Below, piece by piece: positions 21,546 to 40,675 of a stretch of DNA of 64,000 nucleotides (within the stretch, counting starts at the first letter, position 1; every line of letters begins with the position of its first letter). Under the pieces are notes generated by a model. It was given only the letters and a program-made list of their open reading frames with translations. It was not told the DNA's origin and ran no database searches. Position numbers and translations under genes: made by a program. The stretch is from assembly GCA_003281455.1 (NCBI GenBank), contig QCBX01000002.1:1-64000 (forward strand). The letters run 5' to 3'. Origin of the DNA: Prochlorococcus sp. AG-347-J21 (GTDB lineage: Bacteria; Cyanobacteriota; Cyanobacteriia; PCC-6307; Cyanobiaceae).

Positions 21546-22258
21546 AACAAATTATTACTCAACATGGGTGGGGACTAAATAAATATTTCTGGGATGATTA
21601 TAAAGTTGATTTTTTAAAAAATAATTGGCATTGGCAAGATAATGAAAGGGGCTATTTTTCAACAAATAATTATCAAGCAAAATGGATTAAAAGCGAATCT
21701 AAAAAAGAAATCAGAATGACCTTATGCCATTCATTTGGTTTTCATTTAATGCAAAAAAAAATCTTAAAAGAAGCAACTCATATTGTTCTTATAAATTCTT
21801 TCAATAATTTTCTTCCCTTAAGTAATAAGAGAAACTTTATTTTGAAGTCTCTTAAAAGAATGGAAACAAAAATCATAAAAGATGAAACTAAGGATATGTT
21901 GAAAGAATTTATACATAGATCATTTATGCCAAATCACATGAATAATAGTTTTAAAAATATCTTTTATAAAAGTTTAGAGAGTTTAAATAAAACTCTTCTT
22001 TTAGGTGATTTAAAAAAACTTTACATCAATAGAGATATTCCATTATTTTTAAGAAAAGATTGCAAAATTATTTTTATAAAATCAGAAAATGATTTGATTC
22101 TAGACAACGAATCAAATAATAACTTCTTAGATTCCTTAAATAAAATTCTTGATAGGAATCCAATTTTAATTAAATTAGCTCAGCAAGGTCATTGCTTGAA
22201 AAATCTAAATTTATACGAGATCTTACTTAATACACTTAATGATGAAAATGGATACTAA
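21542..22258 (+). CDS. bioK: Pimeloyl-ACP methyl ester esterase, BioK type
   Basis: An alpha/beta-hydrolase-like protein of 238 residues between bioF and bioC, the place of the esterase that removes the methyl group from pimeloyl-ACP methyl ester. A plausible triad is Ser64 (LCHSFGFHL), Asp184 (KSENDLIL) and His217 (QQGHCLKN). It is divergent from BioH and BioG; BioK is the form described in marine Synechococcus and Prochlorococcus biotin clusters. The call rests on position, length and these residues. Confidence 0.83.
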   Translation: MKQIITQHGWGLNKYFWDDYKVDFLKNNWHWQDNERGYFSTNNYQAKWIKSESKKEIRMTLCHSFGFHLMQKKILKEATHIVLINSFNNFLPLSNKRNFILKSLKRMETKIIKDETKDMLKEFIHRSFMPNHMNNSFKNIFYKSLESLNKTLLLGDLKKLYINRDIPLFLRKDCKIIFIKSENDLILDNESNNNFLDSLNKILDRNPILIKLAQQGHCLKNLNLYEILLNTLNDENGY

Positions 22259-23009
22259 AAAGTGGAATGAGAAAATAAAAAATAATTTCAATGATGCTGC
22301 ATATCGGTATTTAGAGCATTCAAATATTCAGAAATTTTTTGCAAAAAAGATTGTTCAATTTATCAAAGAATTAAATCCCCCAAAGAAAGGTGAATGGATA
22401 GATCTAGGATCAGGACCAGGAATATTAGCTGATGAAATAGAAAAAAATTTTTCTTCCCAAAAAGTAGCCAGAATTGATTTCAGCAAAAAAATGCTTCTTG
22501 AGAATAAATTATCTAGTAAAAAAATTTTATGGGATTTGAATAATGATTTACCTCCTGAAATCAATAGCTGTTCTCTATTAACATCTAACTTTTGCATCCA
22601 TTGGTTAAACAAGCCAGAAAAGATAATAAAAAATTGGTTTAGTAAATTAAAATCTGGAGGTTTTTTAATCATTTCTTATCCAACAAAAAATTGTTTTCCT
22701 GAATGGAAAGATACTTGTAGAAAAATTGATATTGAATATAGTGGTCTTAATTTCCTTTGCTCTAAAGAATTATTTAAAGATTTCAAATCAACTGAAATTC
22801 ATTATTCAGAAAAGTTTAATTATCTTGAAAATTTTGAAGATGTATATAAGCTTTTTAGAAGCATTAAAAATGTAGGGGCGCAATCAACAAATTGTAAACA
22901 CAAAACAGTGAAGGAGTTAAAAAAAATTCAAAAGTTTTGGCCAAAGAATTATAATGATACAGTTAACCTTTCATGGCAAATTGAGATTCAAATCATAAAG
23001 AAATTATGA
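22239..23009 (+). CDS. bioC: Malonyl-ACP O-methyltransferase
   Basis: Methylates malonyl-ACP to start pimelate synthesis on the fatty acid machinery. The 256-residue protein has the AdoMet-binding motif WIDLGSGPGILADEI and a class I methyltransferase layout. It overlaps the end of bioK by 20 bases; several Met codons at the start (MMKMD) leave the exact start open by a few residues. It ends in an ATGA overlap with bioD. Confidence 0.92.
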   Translation: MMKMDTKKWNEKIKNNFNDAAYRYLEHSNIQKFFAKKIVQFIKELNPPKKGEWIDLGSGPGILADEIEKNFSSQKVARIDFSKKMLLENKLSSKKILWDLNNDLPPEINSCSLLTSNFCIHWLNKPEKIIKNWFSKLKSGGFLIISYPTKNCFPEWKDTCRKIDIEYSGLNFLCSKELFKDFKSTEIHYSEKFNYLENFEDVYKLFRSIKNVGAQSTNCKHKTVKELKKIQKFWPKNYNDTVNLSWQIEIQIIKKL

Positions 23010-23671
23010 GAAGTCAGGATAGTGTTTTCAAATTTATAATTTGTGGAACAGATACTGATATTGGAAAAACTTTAATAAGCTCTTTTTTAGTTAAAGGATT
23101 AAATTCCTTTTATTGGAAGCCTATTCAAAGCGGTATTGAATCGCAAACTGATAGTCAAACTGTTGCAAAACTTGCACAATTAAGTAAATCCAAAATCATC
23201 AAAGAAGCTTATGTCTTTACGAAACCGCTATCTCCACATTGGGCTGCTGAAATAGATCAAAAAACTATTAACTTTGAAAAGTTGAGATTGCCAAAAGTGC
23301 AAGGCTCATTAATTGTAGAAACTGCAGGTGGATTAATGGTTCCAATAACACGCAATTTTTTGCAAATAGATCAAATAAAACAATGGAATCTTCCAGTAAT
23401 ACTTGTATGTAAGAGCTCACTTGGCACTCTTAACCATACCCTGCTTAGTATCGAGGCCTTAAAACGAAGAAATATTGAGATTTTAGGTTTAGTAGTCAAT
23501 GGTGAAAAACACCTAGATAATCCAAGAACTCTATTTGATTTTAGTGGTATTCCGTTAATTGCTGAATTTCCTTACATCGAAAAAATAGACTCAAATAATT
23601 TAGATATACTTTGGAAAGAACTAGACATCAAGAATAAGTTGATCTCACTTTTAAACTCAAAAATAAGTTAA
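23006..23671 (+). CDS. bioD: Dethiobiotin synthetase
   Basis: An ATP-dependent carboxylase that closes the ureido ring of dethiobiotin. It has 221 residues with the P-loop CGTDTDIGKTLIS and the conserved KPIQSG and VETAGGLMVPI. It starts in an ATGA overlap with bioC, and its TAA is followed directly by the bioA ATG. Confidence 0.95.
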   Translation: MRSQDSVFKFIICGTDTDIGKTLISSFLVKGLNSFYWKPIQSGIESQTDSQTVAKLAQLSKSKIIKEAYVFTKPLSPHWAAEIDQKTINFEKLRLPKVQGSLIVETAGGLMVPITRNFLQIDQIKQWNLPVILVCKSSLGTLNHTLLSIEALKRRNIEILGLVVNGEKHLDNPRTLFDFSGIPLIAEFPYIEKIDSNNLDILWKELDIKNKLISLLNSKIS

Positions 23672-24973
23672 ATGAAATCTTTGGATTCAAAAACTCCAAA
23701 TCAAGATTGGCACCCAAATATTTGGCCACCTTTTACACAAATCAATAAGAGCAAACCGCAAATAGAAGTAACTCATGGTCAAGATGCCCTCCTATTTACT
23801 AAAAATCCTAAAAAAGAGCTAATAGATGCAATCAGTAGTTGGTGGGTAACTCTTCATGGACATAGTAACCAATACATTGCGGATGCCATTTTCAATCAAT
23901 CAAAAAAACTTGAGCAAGTTATATTTGCTGATTTTTTACATCCACAGGCAAAAAAATTGGCGGAAAGACTTAGTGAATTAACAAAATTAGAAAGATTATT
24001 CTTTTCTGATAACGGTTCTACTGCAGTGGAAGTCGCTTTAAAAATTGCCGTCCAATCATGGCAAAATAGAGGAGAGACAAGAACTCAAATAGTAGCTTTT
24101 GATGGCGCCTATCATGGCGATACATTTGGAGCAATGGCTTTAGGTGAAAGAAATATTTTTAATGAGAATTTCGATAATCTTATGTTTCCAGTTAGAAGAG
24201 TCCCCTGGCCTTCAACTTGGATGAACGATGAAGAAGTAGAAAATAAAGAAAATGAGGCGATCCAAAAATTAGAAACTCTACTTAAAACTCCCACAGTTGC
24301 AGTAATCCTCGAGCCACTTGTTCAAGGAGCAGGAGGAATGAATATGGTTAGGCCTCAATTTATAAAAAAAGTTTCAGAAATTATAAACAATAATAATTCT
24401 TTGTTAATTGCTGATGAAGTTTTGACTGGGTTTGGAAGATGTGGAAGTCTTTTTGCGTTTCAAAAGGCAAAAATCGTTCCCGATTTAATAAGTATTTCAA
24501 AAGGCTTAACTGGTGGATTTTTACCAATGGGAATAACTTTATGTAAAGAAAAAATTTTTCAATCCTTTATTGATGATTCCCCAAGAAAAACTTTTTGGCA
24601 TGGACATAGTTTTACTGCTAATCCTTTAGGTTGTGCTGCAGCAAACGCTAGCCTTGATTTATTAGAAAAAGAACCACAGAAATACCTTTCATTTGAAGAA
24701 AAACATTTATCTCATCTAATTAAATTTAAAGACTTGCATTATATAAAGAAGGTAAGGGTATCCGGCACAATTGCTGCCTTCAATTTAGATATTGGGAACA
24801 AAAAAGGTTATTTCAATAATATTGGGAAAGAAATAAAGAGTCTTGCAATGGAGCAAGGTTTATTTATTAGACCCCTCGGGAATGTTATTTATCTCTTACC
24901 ACCTCTCTGTATAACCGATGATCAATTAGAAAAAAGTTACTGGATAATAAGGCAAATCTTAGAAAATCTTTAG
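23672..24973 (+). CDS. bioA: Adenosylmethionine-8-amino-7-oxononanoate aminotransferase
   Basis: A PLP transaminase that makes 7,8-diaminopelargonate. The 433-residue protein contains the WWVTLHGHSN substrate region, the cofactor aspartate in LLIADEVLTGFGRCG and the PLP lysine in ISISKGLTGGFLPMG. It closes the biotin cluster. bioB, needed for the last step, is not in this window. Confidence 0.96.
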   Translation: MKSLDSKTPNQDWHPNIWPPFTQINKSKPQIEVTHGQDALLFTKNPKKELIDAISSWWVTLHGHSNQYIADAIFNQSKKLEQVIFADFLHPQAKKLAERLSELTKLERLFFSDNGSTAVEVALKIAVQSWQNRGETRTQIVAFDGAYHGDTFGAMALGERNIFNENFDNLMFPVRRVPWPSTWMNDEEVENKENEAIQKLETLLKTPTVAVILEPLVQGAGGMNMVRPQFIKKVSEIINNNNSLLIADEVLTGFGRCGSLFAFQKAKIVPDLISISKGLTGGFLPMGITLCKEKIFQSFIDDSPRKTFWHGHSFTANPLGCAAANASLDLLEKEPQKYLSFEEKHLSHLIKFKDLHYIKKVRVSGTIAAFNLDIGNKKGYFNNIGKEIKSLAMEQGLFIRPLGNVIYLLPPLCITDDQLEKSYWIIRQILENL

Positions 24974-24981
24974 ATAGAAAT

Positions 24982-25239
24982 TTAAGGTCCCTGCAGTATT
25001 GCATTTTCCACATCTTCTCTATTAATACAATAGGAAAATAGTCTTTTAGTTTCTTGTCCTTCACTTTCCCAGATAACACTTAAATCTTCTTGTTCAAAAA
25101 TAATAGTTGCATTCCAATTTGAAAGTAACAGATACCATTTAGATGGATTATTAATATCCTTCACAGCACCTAAATCAGTTAGCCACAATTCCAATGATTG
25201 CAGTGAATTTTGATTGATAGGTTTTTTTGAGGGATTCAC
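24982..25239 (-). CDS. DUF3143 family protein
   Basis: An 85-residue cyanobacterial protein of unknown function. The pattern LQSLELWLTDLGAVKDINNP followed by WNATIIFEQEDLSVIWE is what I know of DUF3143. It starts with GTG and follows the J-domain gene by 16 bases, a neighbour pair also seen in other cyanobacteria, suggesting a shared role in protein quality control or thylakoid assembly, which is unproven. Confidence 0.72.
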   Translation of the reverse strand: MNPSKKPINQNSLQSLELWLTDLGAVKDINNPSKWYLLLSNWNATIIFEQEDLSVIWESEGQETKRLFSYCINREDVENAILQGP

Positions 25240-25255
25240 AGACTTTTTTAAAAAA

Positions 25256-25696
25256 TTATTTAATTAGCCAAAGCGGTATTGTCTCTAATTCTTTTCCAGT
25301 AAAAGAAGCAATAAAAATTGAACCAATTAAACTTATAGAAATGATGATAATTAAAAGAAACAACGAAAACAATTCTCCATTCGAAAAAGGTCTTCTATTT
25401 CCTATTAAATTTTGATTATTAGAATCGATTACTAAATTATTTAAAACGTTAGTATTATTTGTAATCCTAGAGTTTTCTTTTAGTTTGTCATCATATATTT
25501 TCCTTAAATTACTATTATTTAAATGTTCATAAGCTTCAAGAACTTCTTGAAATTTACTTTTAGCAACGTCTATTTCTAATGAAGTTGTATCTGGATGCAA
25601 CTCAATAGAAAGTTTACAAAATGCCTTTCTTAATTCATGATTGGATGCATTTTCATTTACACCTAAAATTTTGTAATAGGAAGTTTCCCCTTTCAA
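25256..25696 (-). CDS. J-domain protein with C-terminal membrane anchor
   Basis: A 146-residue Hsp70 co-chaperone-like protein. The J domain occupies about residues 5-70 (SYYKILGVNENASNHELRKAF) with the HPD motif in IELHPDTTS. A polar linker is followed by one C-terminal membrane helix (SLFLLIIIISISLIGSIFIAS). It lacks the G/F and zinc regions of true DnaJ. The apparent start is TTG. It probably recruits DnaK to a membrane. Confidence 0.85.
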   Translation of the reverse strand: MKGETSYYKILGVNENASNHELRKAFCKLSIELHPDTTSLEIDVAKSKFQEVLEAYEHLNNSNLRKIYDDKLKENSRITNNTNVLNNLVIDSNNQNLIGNRRPFSNGELFSLFLLIIIISISLIGSIFIASFTGKELETIPLWLIK

Positions 25697-25758
25697 AATA
25701 ATCTTTTATTAATATTGTAATTCTAATAAATTTTTACTAAATAGAATGTATTTAATGG

Positions 25759-26499
25759 ATGGTTAAAATTCATATTTATAACGAAATGAAAAAACAAAAC
25801 ATTCCAGAAGAAATTCTTTCCTTAATAACTGAAGAAGAAATAAATTTATTTCAAGAGTTGCAAATTAAAATTAAAGAATTAAATAATAAGACCAACCTCA
25901 CAAGATTAACTGATGGTGATGATTATTGGGTATCTCAAGTTTTTGACAGCATTTGGCCATTCAAAGCTTTCACGAATATTAATTTTGATAATAAAAAATT
26001 TTTAGATATTGGATCAGGCTGTGGCTTCCCAGGTTTAGCTTATGCAATAACTCATCCTAATTCTGAGATATACCTAATTGATTCTTTGAAAAAGAAAACA
26101 GATGCAATAAAAATTTTAGTTGAGCAGATCAATTTCAAAAACAATATTCATGTAATCAATGATCGTGTTGAGAATTTAGCCCATCAATCGTCAATGAGAA
26201 ATAATTTTAATATTGCAACAACTAGAGCAGTTAGTAATCCATCAACAGTTTCAGAATATTTACTACCAATGTTAAAAAAAGAAGGGTTTGGAGTTTTATA
26301 TTGTGGCAAATGGACGAATCAAGAAAGCAAAAATCTAGATAAAACTTTAGAAATATTAGAAGGAAAAGTTAAAGATAAAAAAGAGATACTATTACCAAGA
26401 AATAAAGGCACCCGAAATATTATCCTTATTCAACCAAAGAATTTTTGTCCTGAAATTTACCCAAGAAAAGTTGGCAAACCTGAAAAAAATCCTTTATGA
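25759..26499 (+). CDS. rsmG: 16S rRNA (guanine527-N7)-methyltransferase
   Basis: Methylates G527 of 16S rRNA. It has 246 residues with the AdoMet loop FLDIGSGCGFPGLAYA and the family stretch NLTRLTD. The first ATG (25759) gives nine residues before a second Met (MKKQNIPEE), and either could be the start. It is convergent with the aldo/keto reductase gene with only two bases between stops. Confidence 0.94.
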   Translation: MVKIHIYNEMKKQNIPEEILSLITEEEINLFQELQIKIKELNNKTNLTRLTDGDDYWVSQVFDSIWPFKAFTNINFDNKKFLDIGSGCGFPGLAYAITHPNSEIYLIDSLKKKTDAIKILVEQINFKNNIHVINDRVENLAHQSSMRNNFNIATTRAVSNPSTVSEYLLPMLKKEGFGVLYCGKWTNQESKNLDKTLEILEGKVKDKKEILLPRNKGTRNIILIQPKNFCPEIYPRKVGKPEKNPL

Positions 26500-26501
26500 A
26501 A

Positions 26502-27695
26502 TTATTTCCTTGATAATCTTTTAGCATTCTTATCTCCAAACTTTTCTTTTAAATTTCTCAATTTTTTTATAACTTTTTTTGGATTTATATGACCTTCTAA
26601 TACTTTCAATAATTGCCCTTCAGAAACATCTACATCTAGTAAATTCGCGTTAAATCCTGGGAACCAGTGGCTTCCATTACCAAGCAATTGATATCTAGCT
26701 CTTGCATATCCTTCCATACCCAACCAATCAATTAAATTTGAAAGCCAAAGCAGAACAGGAATATTAATATTTCCAGGAGTATATTCCCAACTTGGTAAAC
26801 TTCTATTCCAATTTTGATGCCACTCTAAACCTAATGAATTAATTGATTCCTGCCTTAATTTGTTAATTATCTTAGGCACATACTTCTCAGATTCTGATAA
26901 CAACGAGACAGCTTCTAAATGAAGAGCAAAATCTGTCTCTTTTGCAATACCGACACTCAAAGTATGGACATTTTGATTTCTTAAACAAAAAAGATCATTA
27001 AAAACTATAGGATGAAGTGGTTTACAAAATTCCAACATTTTTCTTGAGGGAGTATGAAGATGTCCCCCTTTATCAGTGGGACTTATTATGAAAACCCCAA
27101 GATCATGCTTATTGGCTAAATTAAGAACCTTTGTATTTTCCTGATTAATGAAATACCAGTGCAAATTTACATAATCAAATAAGTTTGTTGATATGGCCTT
27201 TTCAATAAGTGAAGATTTCCCATGGGTTGAAAATCCAATAGATCCAATTAAATTTTCTTTTTGAAAATTCCTCAAAATATCAATGCAACCTCCATCTCGA
27301 ATAGCCTGATGTAAATGTTCAGCAGTATTGATACCATGTATTGCTAACAAATCAATTTTTTTAACTTTCAATTTTTCAATGCTAGATAATACATCTCGCT
27401 CAAAAATTTCCGGATCACTATTTGGTGGAATCTTTGTTTGGATTATATTTGGGATTTTCTTAGTATTCTTAAAACACATCCCTAATTGCACCTCAGAAGT
27501 TCCATAGTACTTGGCGGTTTCTACATGACTTAAGCCATATTGTGTTGCGAGATCTAATATATTTTCTACTTTATTTTGTTCTTCGTATGAAACCTCAGAA
27601 AAATCTAATTGATCCCAACTTTTTTGAAATCTCATACCACCTAAAGATAAGACAGGAATCTTCAGATTGGTTCTACCAAATCTACGATATTGCAT
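26502..27695 (-). CDS. Aldo/keto reductase-like oxidoreductase
   Basis: A 397-residue protein with a full N-terminal aldo/keto reductase barrel: MQYRRFGRTNLKIPVLSLGGMRFQ-type start, VETAKYYGTSE (catalytic Tyr region) and DLLAIHGINTAEHL. The C-terminal 100 residues resemble the extension of COG1453 oxidoreductases (LLGNGSHWFPGFN) but have no clustered cysteines, so the [4Fe-4S] site found in other members is absent. A separate 4Fe-4S ferredoxin is encoded 10 bases upstream and could be its electron partner. The substrate is unknown. Confidence 0.85.
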   Translation of the reverse strand: MQYRRFGRTNLKIPVLSLGGMRFQKSWDQLDFSEVSYEEQNKVENILDLATQYGLSHVETAKYYGTSEVQLGMCFKNTKKIPNIIQTKIPPNSDPEIFERDVLSSIEKLKVKKIDLLAIHGINTAEHLHQAIRDGGCIDILRNFQKENLIGSIGFSTHGKSSLIEKAISTNLFDYVNLHWYFINQENTKVLNLANKHDLGVFIISPTDKGGHLHTPSRKMLEFCKPLHPIVFNDLFCLRNQNVHTLSVGIAKETDFALHLEAVSLLSESEKYVPKIINKLRQESINSLGLEWHQNWNRSLPSWEYTPGNINIPVLLWLSNLIDWLGMEGYARARYQLLGNGSHWFPGFNANLLDVDVSEGQLLKVLEGHINPKKVIKKLRNLKEKFGDKNAKRLSRK

Positions 27696-27705
27696 CTTTT
27701 TGATA

Positions 27706-28065
27706 TTAGTGCTTATTCATTCTCGGTGGCTTTCCAAATGTTTGAAACATATCTCTATCGAGACTATTCTCTAAATCATCTAATTCTTCAAATTTGACCC
27801 AATGAATACAATCAACAGGGCATGTATCTATTGCTTCTTGTATGACATCAGAACTATCTCCATCTTGCCTAATAGCTCTACTTCTACCATGAAATTCATC
27901 AACAGTGAAAGTGTTCGAAGCGACATGAACACAGTACTGACAACCAATACACTTTGCTTCATCAACCCATACAGCTTTTTCGGCTAACTGACCACCTAAA
28001 ACGGGCTCGTAGCCAGTTATTTCGTTATTTTCTCCAGAATAATTAAATGGATCTAGAAAATCCAT
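27706..28065 (-). CDS. [4Fe-4S]-type ferredoxin
   Basis: A 119-residue single-cluster ferredoxin. Cys39, Cys42 and Cys45 (CIGCQYCVHV) and Cys82 with Cys86 (TCPVDCIHW) are visible. The C-terminal region (RDMFQTFGKPPRMNKH) is the cyanobacterial type. It lies 10 bases after the Ycf35-like gene and just before the aldo/keto reductase gene, all on the minus strand, so these are probably one transcript. Confidence 0.92.
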   Translation of the reverse strand: MDFLDPFNYSGENNEITGYEPVLGGQLAEKAVWVDEAKCIGCQYCVHVASNTFTVDEFHGRSRAIRQDGDSSDVIQEAIDTCPVDCIHWVKFEELDDLENSLDRDMFQTFGKPPRMNKH

Positions 28066-28074
28066 ATCTTGACA

Positions 28075-28467
28075 TTAGTTTTCCCACTTGGTTAAGACCA
28101 ATTCAATAGAACCATCATTTTTATTTTTTTGTTCTACGATTTGATATCCATCTTCTTGCGTTTTAGAAATGATTGTTTGGTAAGCATACATTTGTGTAAC
28201 TTTTGAAATAAATCTTTCTACTGGAATCTCAAATTTCCATAGATCAAGGTCAGTAACTAATTCATATGCATTAGAATTGTTATCCCACTTAAATCCAACT
28301 TGGGTATCACCAGGTAAATTCATACTTATATCAACGGCTGTGAATTGACCTTTATATCCTTTTACAAACTTTTCTTGTTGGTTAATACTATAACCGAAAT
28401 GATTTAAAGCCTTGATTAATGGCTCTACTTCTTTGAGCTGAGTTTTAATTGTACTAAAATGTGACAT
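28075..28467 (-). CDS. ycf35: Ycf35-like DUF1257 protein
   Basis: A 130-residue protein conserved in cyanobacteria and some plastid genomes (Ycf35), beginning MSHFSTIKTQLKEVEPLIKAL. Function is unknown. It overlaps the DUF2997 gene by 14 bases and is followed by a ferredoxin; DUF2997, DUF1257 and ferredoxin genes often travel together, which suggests a shared redox or photosystem-related process. Confidence 0.88.
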   Translation of the reverse strand: MSHFSTIKTQLKEVEPLIKALNHFGYSINQQEKFVKGYKGQFTAVDISMNLPGDTQVGFKWDNNSNAYELVTDLDLWKFEIPVERFISKVTQMYAYQTIISKTQEDGYQIVEQKNKNDGSIELVLTKWEN

Positions 28468-28669
28468 TAGATTCGTTATTTAATTGTGTTAGGTGTTCAC
28501 TTTGATTAGAGATGAAAGCATCAGAAGTTTTATTCTTAACTGTTACTTGACCGAGAGCATCTTCGAGATTCTTTGTAGCTTCATTGCATGAATTACCTGT
28601 GAATCCTTCAACAGTCTCTTCAACTCTTCCATCTTGATGAATTTTGAATCTCAATGTTTTTTGAGGCAT
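28454..28669 (-). CDS. DUF2997 family protein
   Basis: A short protein of about 71 residues from the ATG at 28669 (MPQKTLRFKIHQDGRVEETV), the usual family start; an ATG at 28708 would add 13 residues that do not look conserved. The pattern of a basic beta strand, DGRVEE and GxxC (FTGNSCNEATKNLE) matches DUF2997, whose function is unknown. It overlaps the Ycf35-like gene. Confidence 0.82.
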   Translation of the reverse strand: MPQKTLRFKIHQDGRVEETVEGFTGNSCNEATKNLEDALGQVTVKNKTSDAFISNQSEHLTQLNNESNVTF

Positions 28670-28817
28670 TAAATTCAAGTACTGAGTACTTTTACTGTAT
28701 ATATACAATAACGAAAATTTTTTGTTTCAGTTGGTACAAGTTAATTAATTTTAATTTTTATATTAAATATCTGATAAATTAATTATTTATCTAGTGTCTT
28801 TTAAGAAATTAAGATTT

Positions 28818-29585
28818 TTAATTATAAAAACCTTGCATCCCCATTGAATCCAGGGCAGTTTTTGCTTCCTCCATAACGGATGGTTCTTTATCGAAAAGGG
28901 CTATCTTGGTACATTCATCAACGAAAAGTTCTTGTAAAGTATTGTTTAATTTTTCGTACAACCTACACAATGACCAAATGCAATTACTTCTCACACCTGA
29001 TTCATTATCTATCTTTAAACTTACTAAAAGTTGTTCCGCTGCTAATTGAGCGTTTTTCGAAGAAACATTTCCAATTTCAGCTAAAGAACTAGATGACCAA
29101 AGCCTTACAGCAGCAACATCATTCTTCAAAGCATTTATTAATGGCTCTAGGACAATTTGGTTATCATAATTAGCTAAACTCCATGCAGTCGCCCTTCTTA
29201 CGTAAGCGTTATCATCAGTCTTCAAAAGACTAACAAGTTTCTGGACTGCTTTAGGACATGGATTACGACCTAAAGCATATACCGCACTCATTCTTTCCAC
29301 AGGACAAGGTTGATCGAGCAATGGTAACAAAAGGGGGAAAGATCTTTGATCTCTATATTCACAAAAGATTCTTAAGCCCTGTATTCTTTCTTCTCTATTA
29401 CCCTCTAGCTTTTTTAAAGCTTCATTGCACTCTTGGGTTATATTTAAACCTTTAGAAAAAGCATCTTCATCAATTTGTTCTAAAGGATCTATTTCAATAT
29501 CTAAAGCCAATTCTCTGGCCAAAATATCTGGATCAACTGCAATTTCAGCTAAGCTTTCTTTATTAGGATCCTTATTTTTTGTCAT
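28818..29585 (-). CDS. HEAT-repeat (PBS lyase-like) protein
   Basis: A 255-residue helical-repeat protein. HEAT units are visible from about residue 85: RMSAVYALGRNPCPKAVQKL, VRRATAWSLANYDNQIVLEP, VRLWSSSSLAEIGNVSSKNA and RSNCIWSLCRLYEKLNN. Repeats of this kind occur in phycobilin lyases and in scaffold proteins; with few phycobiliproteins in Prochlorococcus a scaffold or assembly role is more likely. It is transcribed in the run rlmN, small protein, HEAT protein on the minus strand. Confidence 0.82.
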   Translation of the reverse strand: MTKNKDPNKESLAEIAVDPDILARELALDIEIDPLEQIDEDAFSKGLNITQECNEALKKLEGNREERIQGLRIFCEYRDQRSFPLLLPLLDQPCPVERMSAVYALGRNPCPKAVQKLVSLLKTDDNAYVRRATAWSLANYDNQIVLEPLINALKNDVAAVRLWSSSSLAEIGNVSSKNAQLAAEQLLVSLKIDNESGVRSNCIWSLCRLYEKLNNTLQELFVDECTKIALFDKEPSVMEEAKTALDSMGMQGFYN

Positions 29586-29603
29586 TTTATTAAAAATAAA
29601 AAA

Positions 29604-29729
29604 TCAATTCATGGGGGCAGGCGACATCATATCTCCTGGCAACCAAATTCTTGCACTAACAGCAAAGAAGGCAATCCCAAAAAGTGCAACAATTGCGAAA
29701 GGTAAAATTTTTGTCTTAATAAAACCCAA
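29604..29729 (-). CDS. Small single-helix membrane protein (about 41 aa)
   Basis: An open minus-strand frame too short to be called easily. From a TTG at 29729 it reads LGFIKTKILPFAIVALFGIA and continues with FFAVSARIWLPGDMMSPAPMN. One membrane helix with a Lys-rich N-terminal and a proline-rich C-terminal flank. The frame is open further upstream (through HIES) but without ATG or GTG, so the true start could be TTG or a rare ATT. It lies between rlmN and the HEAT-repeat gene, 18 bases before the latter. The family is not one I can name. Confidence 0.6.
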   Translation of the reverse strand: MGFIKTKILPFAIVALFGIAFFAVSARIWLPGDMMSPAPMN

Positions 29730-29799
29730 AGATTCAATATGAATTATGTCAATAATAACCTTTTTTAAGAGAATTTTAAAAAAGTATTTTTAGTAAATA

Positions 29800-30852
<1,053 letters not shown>

Positions 30853-30876
30853 TTATATTTAGTTCAAGACTATTTT

Positions 30877-31032
<156 letters not shown>

Positions 31033-31082
31033 CTATGAATTAAAAAATCATTCTAGTAACAAAAAAAGATAATGGATAATAT

Positions 31083-40448
<9,366 letters not shown>

Positions 40449-40452
<4 letters not shown>

Positions 40453-40547
40453 CCAAGAAAACCTGAGATTATGTGAGATTTACTGTTTACTATCAATTTA
40501 ACCTGTATTGATTTGTTTAACTTCTCTTTTAGTTCAAAATCAAACAT
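40449..40547 (-). CDS. Possible rpoB leader peptide (32 aa)
   Basis: A short frame in the rpoB leader begins [20 protein letters not shown] and ends SGFLG; its TGA overlaps the rpoB ATG as ATGA. The ribosome site is weak (GAG about eight bases before the ATG). The overlap is the arrangement used for translational coupling, which is why I record it, but it could arise by chance in this AT-rich leader. Confidence 0.3.
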
Positions 40548-40675
40548 AAAATCTCGATTTCAACAAAAAATTAATTCAACAAGAAAACTAAAAAATTAAA
40601 CATGAATGGTCTGGAAACCATGTAGTGGGAAGTTAAAAATCAATAAATAAGAAAAATTTCCAGTAATTTCTTATA

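Noticed and set aside
24885..25079. 64-residue minus-strand frame across the bioA end and the DUF3143 gene
   Set aside because: It overlaps two better supported genes in other frames and has no family pattern.
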